A stretch of 64,000 nt of DNA from Zingiber officinale (Eukaryota; Streptophyta; Magnoliopsida; Zingiberales; Zingiberaceae). Below the pieces are notes generated by a model. It worked only from the letters and a program-made list of their open reading frames with translations, had not been told where the DNA came from and searched no databases. The stretch lies in assembly GCF_018446385.1 (NCBI RefSeq), contig NC_055992.1, forward strand, positions 20,306,877 to 20,370,876, in the 5' to 3' direction. The position numbers and the translations under genes were made by a program. This document shows, one piece after another, positions 56,770-64,000 of the stretch. How positions within the stretch are numbered: position 1 is the stretch's first letter; the number at the start of each line of letters is the position of its first letter.

Positions 56770-57120
56770 GAGGCTCCGCAGGGCCGTGGCACGGCCGTGC
56801 GGATTCGCACGGCCTCGAGCAGTCTCCTTTCGGCCAATGCTACATGGTCGTGTGGAAGCACACGACCGTGCCCTTCCTCCTCTCGGCCAAAGGTGACACG
56901 GTCGTGTGATTCCACACGGCCGTGCCCTTCTTCCTCTCTGCCGAGGTGACACGGCCGTGTGGGATCACACGGTTGGACACCTCCTCCTCTCGGCCATTGC
57001 TACACAGCCGTGTGATTTCCACACGGCTGTGTCTTTCCGTCTGAAATCACACGGCTGTGTCTTTCCGTCTCTCTGCCGAAGTGACACGGCCGTGTGAGGG
57101 TCACACGGCCATGCTATCCC
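56770..57120. repeat. About 53-bp repeats with ACACGGCCGTGT dyads
   Basis: Six or seven units each contain a palindromic ACACGGCCGTGT-type arm, a short spacer, an inverted CACACGGCCGTG and a CCTCCTCTCGGCCA-type linker. Small ORFs in several frames are artefacts of the repeat. Confidence 0.85.
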
Positions 57121-57364
57121 CTGTGTCAGTTGAGAGTACAACATCTGTAGGGTCACACGACCTAGACCCACTAGAAGCTTTCGACTCCCTTCGGCCCTAC
57201 GTGGATGCCAGTCATGTCCTACCAGTCATAACAGGTTAGAATAGATCTATGAACTAAGCAGCCTGTAACAGGTAAGAAGGCCGAAAACTTTAGATGAATC
57301 AGGAAAGAGTAACGTTTGTCCTGTAGCTTAAGTGTATGAGTAAGGGTGAACTTTACACGCGCGA

Positions 57365-57650
57365 CACCCTCCAACGGGGAGTGCGACACCCACCAACGGG
57401 CGCGCAAGGACTTTTAGGTGAGCATATGGAAACCCTTCGGCAGGCATGCAGAGGACACGACGACCCTCTGCGAGGGTGCGAGGGTGCCACGACCCTCAGG
57501 GCCCTCCACGCTTGAGGTCGTCGTGAGGACGCGGAGGGTCTGCAACCCCACGGTAGCCCTTCGTGGGGGCGTGGAGGGTGCCACGACTTTCCACAAGGGC
57601 ACAGAGGGTATTGTGACCATGCGACGACCTTCGCAAGGTTGCGACACTTA
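57365..57650. repeat. GC-rich short repeats (GACGACCCTC / GAGGGTG)
   Basis: Repeated and inverted phrases such as GCGAGGGTG, CCACGACCCTC and GCGGAGGGT form an irregular array within the presumed LTR of D. Confidence 0.6.
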
Positions 57651-57954
57651 TTGCCATGATTTTTTTTAAGTTATTATTTTTCAGATAGATATTTTTTATT
57701 ATAAATAAACTATTAATTATATATAATAATTATAATTATTAATAATTATTTTAAAATTTTAAAATAATTGTAAAAATTAATAAAATAATTTATAATTTTA
57801 ATATATATTAAAAATTAAATATGAATTTAAAATAATCTAAATTTATAAAATATAATTCTTAAATACTTCAAATAATTTTTTTAAAATTAACAATTTATAA
57901 ATACATTCAAAAAAAATAATTTAAGACTTTCAAATAATTTTATTATTATCTTTT

Positions 57955-60900
57955 GAGTCGTCTTGTTAAAGGCGCGCTTGAGGTGTCAGGCGCACAAGGC
58001 ACCTCTTCCCACGTGAGGCGGGCGTTGCTCGTTAGGCACGCGCCTTGGTGCGCCTTGGGCGCCTTTGCACCTCAACGAAGGCGCGCTCGTGGCGCGATCG
58101 TGAACAAATCTGGATTTTAAACCAAAAAAAAACATTCCAAACCAACTTTGTTTGGAATTAGGGCATGGAAACAAGAGAAGAAAAGAACGCTGGAAGGGAA
58201 GAAGAAAATGCAAGAAGAAGAAAAGGATAAAAGGGAAGAAGAAAAGAACGCGAGAAGAAGAAGAAACCTGAACCCATTTTCGTCCGCCGCTGCCATCGTT
58301 GAGTCACGCCATCGCTGAGTCGCGCCATCGCTGAGTTGCGTCGTCGCCTAAGTATGTTTTTCTTCTTTTTTTCTATTTTTTTGTTCTTCACTTCTTCTTC
58401 TTTTTCGTTTGTTATCATCTTCTTCTCTTCGCTTCTTCTGTTATTCCTTTTCTTCTTCTTTTTCTCTTCTTCGTTTTCATTTTTCAATTTTTTTTCGTTT
58501 TTTCTTCTTCTTTTATTATCTTTGTTCTGTATCTTCTTTTCTTCTGCTTGTTCTTTTTTTTCTCTTTGAGTTGCTGGTTCGTGTTCTTGCTGTGCTGCTG
58601 TCCGGTTTTCTTGTGTTTTGTTTTTCTTGTTTTTTCATTTTTGCAGGTTGTGTTTTTGCTTCCTACTGGTGTCCAATTTTGGATTTTTTGGTACTTTTTT
58701 TCCGTTTTTACTAGTTCGTATTGGTGCTGTTGTCCGATATTTCATTTTTTTTACTATTTTTTCATTTTTGTTTGTCTTGTTTTGCTTTTTGCTTTTTACT
58801 ATTTTGCTATTGGTTGGTACTGTACAGTGCTTTTCTATTGCTGGTATAGTGATACCGTATTGATTTTATTTTATTTTTAATTTTTTAGACTATTTTCTTG
58901 TCCAATTATCATGGAAGGTAGTAGTGATACTCCAACTTATATATCAAAAGATCCGGGATGGAATTATTTTCAAAGAGTTAATCCGGATAATAAAAATGAT
59001 TTAATTTGTAACTTTTGTCAAAAAGTTACAAAAGGGGGTATCTATCGTGCAAAATAACATCTTGTTGGGGGGTTTCGAAATACTACGACTTGCAAAAAAT
59101 GTCCGCCTCATGTACATGAAGAAATTAAAAATTTCATGGAGAAAAAGATGGAGAAAGGTAATATTTCTAAACTTGCGACATTGGACTTTGAGGATGTAGG
59201 CTCTCTTGGTGATGATATTGATATGGATGATATTGGAGCTAAAATTGTGCCGCCTATAAGTGCAAGTACAAGTTCTAGATAAGTGAATATGCAAAAAAGG
59301 CCTAGACAAATAGGTCCAATGGATACGTATTTTGCTCCTAATATACAAAAAAAAATGTTGAAAGTAGAAAGGCTAAAGAAAGGCAAACTACGATAAATGA
59401 GACATACAAGAAAGAATTGAGGGAAAAAGCTTGTATGTCCATAACTAAGTGGATGTATGATGTAACAATTCCTTTTAATGCCGTTAACTATTCAAGTTTC
59501 AAAAGGATATTGGACTTGGTTGACCAATATGGTATAGGTCTAAAAGGACCTAGTTATCATGAGGTGCGAGTTCCTTTTCTAAAAAATGCTGTTGATAGTC
59601 TGACAAATTAAGTCGTGTGAAACAGAATGAGCCAAGTATGGTTGTAGTTTGATGGCAGATGGGTGGACAGACAAAAGGTAGAGAACATTGATTAAATTTT
59701 TAGTGAATTCTCCTAAAAGTTTAGTTTTCATCGAATCAGTTGATGCTTCTGATTATGTAAAGACGGGAGAGAAAATATTTCAGTTGCTTGATCGATTTAT
59801 GGAGCGTGTAGGAGAAGTAAATGTTGTTTAAGTTGTTACGGATAGTGCAAGTAACAATGTGTTTACTGGTAAGAATCTATTTAATTCTTTCTTATTAATA
59901 TGCTTTTTCTTATATATGTTAAACTTATCTACTTTTCTAACTTCTTTTGTAAGAAAATTATTAGAAGCAAAAAGGCCACACTTGTATTGGACTCCTTGTG
60001 CTGCTCACTGCGTTGATTTGATCTTAGAAGATATTGGGAAATTGCCTGATTTTAAAGCAACATTGAAGAAGGCAATGAGTGTGAATGCTTGCATTTATGT
60101 TCGCCCCGGCATGTTAAATATGTTGATGCAATTCACAAGACAAAAAGAGCTTTGTTGGGCTGGTGTTACAAGATTTGCTACTGCTTTTCTTACTCTTGAA
60201 AGGATGCACCTACAGAAGCAAAATTTAAGAAAAATGTTTATTTCAAATGATTTGATAGAGAGTAAATGGGCAAAAGAAGCGGCGGGGAAGAAGGTAGCTA
60301 AAATCATCATGACACTTAGATTTTGGAGCAGTATTGTGCATATTTTAAAGATATATGGTCCTTTAGTCCGTGTTCTGAGACTGGTTGATGGTGAAAGAAA
60401 ATTTGCAATGGGCTATATTTATGAGGCTATGGATAGGGCAAAAGAAGCAATTATGAAGGTCTTTAAGGAGAAGAAGAGCAATACAAAGAACTGTTTGAGA
60501 TCATTGATACGAGATGAGAATGTCAACTTTATCGGTCTTTGCATGCTGCATGACATTATTTGAATCTAGAATATTTTTATTCATACACAGATTCAAATAT
60601 CTATGGAGAAGTGGTGAATGGTTTGTTTGAAACTATGGAGGATTGGTTTCAAGCGCTACCTAGCAAGATAAAATCACTACCCAGCTCTCTATATATCGAA
60701 AGGCAGAAGGGCTATTTGGGAGGAATGTGGCAATTAGACATAGAAGAGCATTATCTCCAGCAGAATGGTGGGAATGCTATAGAGCAAATACCCCATAATT
60801 GCAAAAGTTTGCTATTAAAGTGCTTAGCCTCACTTGTAGTGTTTTTGGTTGTGAGCGCAATTGGAGTGTATTTGAGCAGGTATGTAATAAATATAAATGT

Positions 60901-61346
60901 TTAATACTATTAGTATGTTACTTTTATAAGTAGAAAATATTTTTTGCTATTTTGTTATACTGATTGTGATTTTTAACATTTTGTAGATCATAGCAAAAAA
61001 AGGAATAGACTAACTCAGTAGCGCTTAAATGATTTGGTATTTGTGAAATACAATCGTGCCTTGAAACTTCGGTATGATGCACGTGATAAGATTGACCCCA
61101 TCTATTTGACAGATATTGATGATAGTAATGAATGGTTGATGGTAAAATGGATGGAGAAAGTGATAATTAAGAAGATGAGTTGGTTTTTGAAGGTGTTGAC
61201 TTGGCATGGGATGTCGTTGCTAGGGCTAATAGAGCTGAAGAGCCTGAATATTATATTAGAGGAAAAAATATTGCATCCATGACCTCTAGTTCACATGTTA
61301 GGCCTAAACAAGTCGAGAAGGGAAATACACCTTCCTTTACGAGACA
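57955..61346 (+). mobile_element. hAT element copy 1 (plus orientation, degenerate left end)
   Basis: The left end TCTTGTTAAAGGCGCGC resembles the cleaner CAGTGTTGTTAGAGGCGCG end of copy 2, followed by a GGCGC-rich subterminal region (57970-58095). TC-rich 5' leader sequence (58340-58560) precedes the transposase pseudogene. Its right part is cut by copy 2 at 61346. Confidence 0.7.
58911..61335 (+). pseudogene. hAT transposase pseudogene (copy 1)
   Basis: Order of parts: BED-type finger (LICNFCQKVTKGGIYRAK, stop, HLVGGFRNTTTCKKC), DUF659 region (MSITKWMYDVTIPFNAVNYS), an intron (59869-59953, GTAAGA to GTAAG), RNase H-like core (YWTPCAAHCVDLILEDIGK, AKIIMTLRFWSSIVHILKIY, GYIYEAMDRAKEAI) and the C-terminal dimerisation region. 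Stops include TAA at 59055-59057 and TAG at 61019-61021, plus frameshifts near 59610 and 60540. The transposase would cut and paste the element; this copy cannot. Confidence 0.87.
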
Positions 61347-62204
61347 CCAGTGTTGTTAGAGGCGCGAGGCGCACCGAGGCACAAAAGGGCTCCTAGAGCC
61401 CGAGGCGCGAGGCGTGTCTGAGGCGCGCACCTCTTGAACATGAGATTGATTACTAAACTACCATGTCAAATATGATAATTATTAATATTCCACACACACA
61501 AATATCAAATATGAGAAGCAAAACAACATCATGATAAAATTAATAAAAGTTTAAAACTTCCAAGTTTCAACTTTCTAATCTAAACTAACAAAGTTCATCA
61601 AAACAAGTGTAATGAGTCAAATTAATCATCAAGCTCAAGATCACCCTCATTGTATTCTTCTTATTCTTTATCTTCATCTTCTTCAAATTCAATTTCTTCT
61701 TCTTCTTCTTCATCTCTAAGTCTTAGAGATGAGTGTCTCATAGAGGAAGATGTATTTCCCTTCTCGACTGGTTTTAGTCTAGCATGTGAACTAGAGGCCA
61801 TGGATGCAATGTTTTTTCCTCTAGTACAGTATTCAGGCTCTTCAGCTCCACTAGCCCTAGCAACAACATCCCATGTCAAGTCATCACCTTCAAAAACTAA
61901 CTCATCTTCTTCATTATCACTTTCTCCATCCGTTCTATCCATCAACCATTCATTACTGTCATCAATATCTGTCAAAGAGATGGGGTCAATTTTATCATGT
62001 GTATCATACCGAAGTTTTAAGACATGATTGTATTTCACAAATACCAAATTATTTAAGCGCTGCTGAGCTAACCTATTCTTTTTTTTGCTGTGAATCTACA
62101 AAATGTCAAAAATCACAATAAGTATAAATGTATAATAAAATAGCAAAGAATATTTTTTACTGATAAAAGTAACATACTAATAGTATTAATGTATTATACA
62201 TTTA

Positions 62205-63324
62205 AGGGGCGTTTGATTTAGGGGAATAGGAGTGGAGAATGGGAATGAGAATCATTGATTGCCATTGTTAATGTTTGGATTATAGGAATAGGAATGCAAA
62301 TAAGGGAATGAATCCTTGAAATTGGGTAATAACTCATTCCCATGTACCTCCCCTTCAATGAGTCATTATCCTATTTTCATCAATTAAAATATTTCCTTAT
62401 TCCAAAAATGCCCTTGACCTAAAACTAAAATTTTTTCCCTTAATACCAAATATCAAAATATATATATTTATTTTTTCTTTCATATCACTTCTCTCTCCTT
62501 GTTCTCTCGCATCATATTTTTTCTCTCATCATTTTATCACACACTTTCTCTCTCCTTAATCTCTCCTATCACACTCTCTTTCCTCTTTTTTTCTCATTAC
62601 ACTTTCTCTCTCATCATACTTTCTCTCTCCTCAATCTCTTCCATCACACTCTCTTCCTTCTTTTTCTCTCATCATACTTTCTCTCTCATCATACTTTCTT
62701 TTTCATCATATTTTCTCTCTCCTCAATCTCTCCCATCACACTCTCTTTTTTTTTCCTCAATACACTTTCTCTCTCATCATACTTTCTCTCTCCTCAATCT
62801 CTCCCATCACACTCACTGCTCTCTTTTTTCCTCATCACACTTTCTCTCTCATCATACTCTCTCTCCTCAATCTCTCTCATCACACTCTCTCCCCTCATTT
62901 TTCTCATTACATTTTCTCTCCCTTCATCCTCTCCCATCATACTTTCTCTCACATTATATTTTCTCTCTCATCTTCTCTCATCATGATCTCTCCTATCACA
63001 CTCTCTTTTCTCATTTTCTCTCATCACACTCTCTCTCTTCATTCTTTCTCATCACATTTTCTCTCTCATCAGACTTTTTCCCTCATCATTCTCTTTCATC
63101 ATATTTTTCTCTCACATTCATCTTTCTCTCACATCTAATTTTTTCTCTTATTTTCCTTTAAGGGTAAAAAAAGGAAATTTTGATTTATTCCGATAGAAAA
63201 TATGCAACTAACCAAACATTGCTTTTAAGAGTGATATTCATGCTCATGCTCATGCTCATTCCCATTCCACAATACAATGATTCTCATTCCGATTCCTATT
63301 CCTAGGAAAGAACTAAACGCCCCC
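62205..63324. mobile_element. Tourist/Harbinger-like element inside the hAT copy 2 intron
   Basis: 1120 bp flanked by TTA (62202-62204 and 63325-63327). The terminal inversions extend about 50 bp (AGGGGCGTTTGATT and AACTAAACGCCCCC, then GGGAATGAGAATCATTG and its complement). Copy 1 of the hAT element has the empty site: ATATAAATGT at 60890 in place of ATATAA-element-TAAATGT. It encodes no transposase. Confidence 0.85.
62470..63165. repeat. TC-rich minisatellite within the Tourist-like element
   Basis: Units such as CTCTCATCACACTTTCTCTC and ATCATACTTTCTCTCTCCTC repeat irregularly for about 700 bp. The plus ORF at 62499-63161 (Ser/His/Leu repeats) is a translation of this array. Confidence 0.88.
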
Positions 63325-64000
63325 TTATATTTATTACATACCTGCTCAAATAAACTCCAATTGCGCTCACAGCCAGAAGCACTACAAGTGAGGCTAAGTA
63401 CTTTAATAGCAAACTTTTGCAATTTTGGGGTATTTGCTCCATAGCATTCCCACCATTCCGTTGGAGATAATGCTCTTCTATGTCTAATTGCCACATTCCT
63501 CCCAGTTAACCCTTCTGCCTTTTGATATATAGAGAGTTGGGTAGTGATTTTATCTTGCTCAGCAGCACTTGAAACCAATCTCTCCATAGTTTCAAACAAA
63601 CCATTCACCACTTCTCCACAGATATTTGAATCTGTGTATGAATAAAAAAATTCTGGATTCAAACAATATCCTGCAGCATGCAGAGGTCAATGAAGTTGAC
63701 ATTCCCATCTCGTATCAATGATCTCAAACACTTCTTTGTATTTCTCTTCTTTCTCCTTAAAGGCCTTCATAATTGTTTCTTTTGCCCTATCCATAGCTTC
63801 ATAAATATAGCCCATTGTAGGTTTTCTTTCGCCATCAACTAGTCTCAGAACACGAACTAAAGGGTCATATATCTTTAATATATGCACAATACTACTCCAA
63901 AATCTAAGTGTCATAATGGTTTTAGCTACCTTCTTCCTCGCCGCTTCTTTTGCCCATTTACTCTCTGACCAATCCTTTGAAATGAACATTTTCCTTAAGT

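Larger units (their letters stand above)
55148..57954 (+). repeat. 3' LTR of element D (right end not identified)
   Basis: Starts TGTAACACCCG. It shares AAGTACCTCTCACCTGCAG and the AAAGG.AAAGCT region with the solo LTR at 24242. No matching CA end with a target duplication was found before the hAT element at about 57955, so the LTR is either truncated or continues beyond the hAT insertions. ORFs inside (for example 55389-55643, 56494-56676) match nothing known. 57660-57954 is AT-rich. Confidence 0.65.
61347..64000 (-). mobile_element. hAT element copy 2 (minus orientation, runs off the window)
   Basis: Begins CAGTGTTGTTAGAGGCGCG, a good hAT-type terminus, directly inside the last codons of copy 1's transposase (after the Thr-Arg-His-type residues ACGAGACAC). 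The other end lies right of the window, so the 8-bp target duplication cannot be tested. 61347-61440 holds GGCGCGAGGCGC repeats. Confidence 0.75.
61661..64000 (-). pseudogene. hAT transposase of copy 2, C-terminal part
   Basis: On minus from the right: KEAARKKVAKTIMTLRFWSS and GYIYEAMDRAKETIMKAFKE; then EFFYSYTDSNICGEVVNGLF and, after a frameshift near 63570, LSLTCSASGCERNWSLFEQ, the conserved C-terminal dimerisation motif. Then an intron interrupted by a Tourist-like element, then the last exon 61661-62090 with VKYNHVLKLRYDTHDKIDPI and a Glu/Asp-rich tail. The C-terminal exon is better kept than in copy 1. The N-terminal half lies outside the window. Confidence 0.85.

Noticed and set aside
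58336-58880. Phe/Ser-rich membrane protein ORFs
   Set aside because: Overlapping frames of a TC/T-rich leader of the hAT element; no family resemblance and base-composition-driven hydrophobicity.
61650-62027. Ser-rich ORF on plus
   Set aside because: It is antisense to the Glu/Asp-rich C-terminal exon of the hAT copy 2 transposase.
62499-63161. 220-codon Ser/His/Leu repeat ORF on plus
   Set aside because: A translation of the TC-rich minisatellite in the Tourist-like element.

Overview
The window is plant nuclear DNA. It has GT-AG spliced genes with plant-specific relatives (UPF0496, a SAP30/AFR-like protein, signal peptidase subunit SPC22/SPC3) set in a dense nest of plant transposons. The GC-rich UPF0496 coding region and the repeat style suggest a monocot. 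The copia LTRs, built on GGAGGCGCC motifs, remind me of Zingiberales/ginger-type genomes, but that is an impression and not a demonstrated identification.

Layout. 1-8745: a Tat-lineage Ty3/gypsy element (A) in minus orientation, cut by the window start, with gag-pol on minus, a tandem array and an intron-containing antisense ORF on plus, and its 5' LTR at 7895-8745. 8795-9530: dead copia integrase. 9829-11040: two-exon UPF0496 gene (minus). 12370-12960: RTE LINE scrap. 12961-16745: decayed copia LTRs and a gag pseudogene (G). 16746-28314: a Tat fragment (E) whose LTR is split by a gag-only copia element (C, 17309-27922, target duplication TTAGT). C's 3' LTR is in turn split by a chromovirus-type solo LTR (24242-27637, target duplication TACGC). 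28414-29632: old copia LTR (F, minus). 29760-29990: another LINE scrap. 33484-35282: six-exon SAP30-like gene (plus). 36213-36422: Tourist-like MITE. 36585-49769: complete Tat element B (minus, target duplication ATATC) with a second solo LTR nested in it (37697-40350, target duplication AAGGC). 51374-52176: first two exons of an SPC22/SPC3 gene whose remaining exons are not in the window. 52410-53990: RTE LINE (minus). 54235-57954: chromovirus integrase/chromodomain and its 3' LTR (D). 57955-64000: two hAT elements tail to tail, the second inserted into the end of the first and itself carrying a Tourist-like element (62205-63324).

How it works together. Only three host genes are seen, and they are functionally unrelated. 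The rest is a stratified record of insertions, several datable relative to each other because the target duplications can be read directly. The most interesting biology is the Tat elements' antisense gene (Transposase_28-like N-terminus plus coiled coil). In both copies it has an intron at the same point, and in B it has its own TATA box, so it looks like a separately transcribed gene carried by a retrotransposon. The elements are not intact: most in-frame stops that can be judged against a paralogue are CAG-to-TAG, as expected from deamination at methylated CHG sites.
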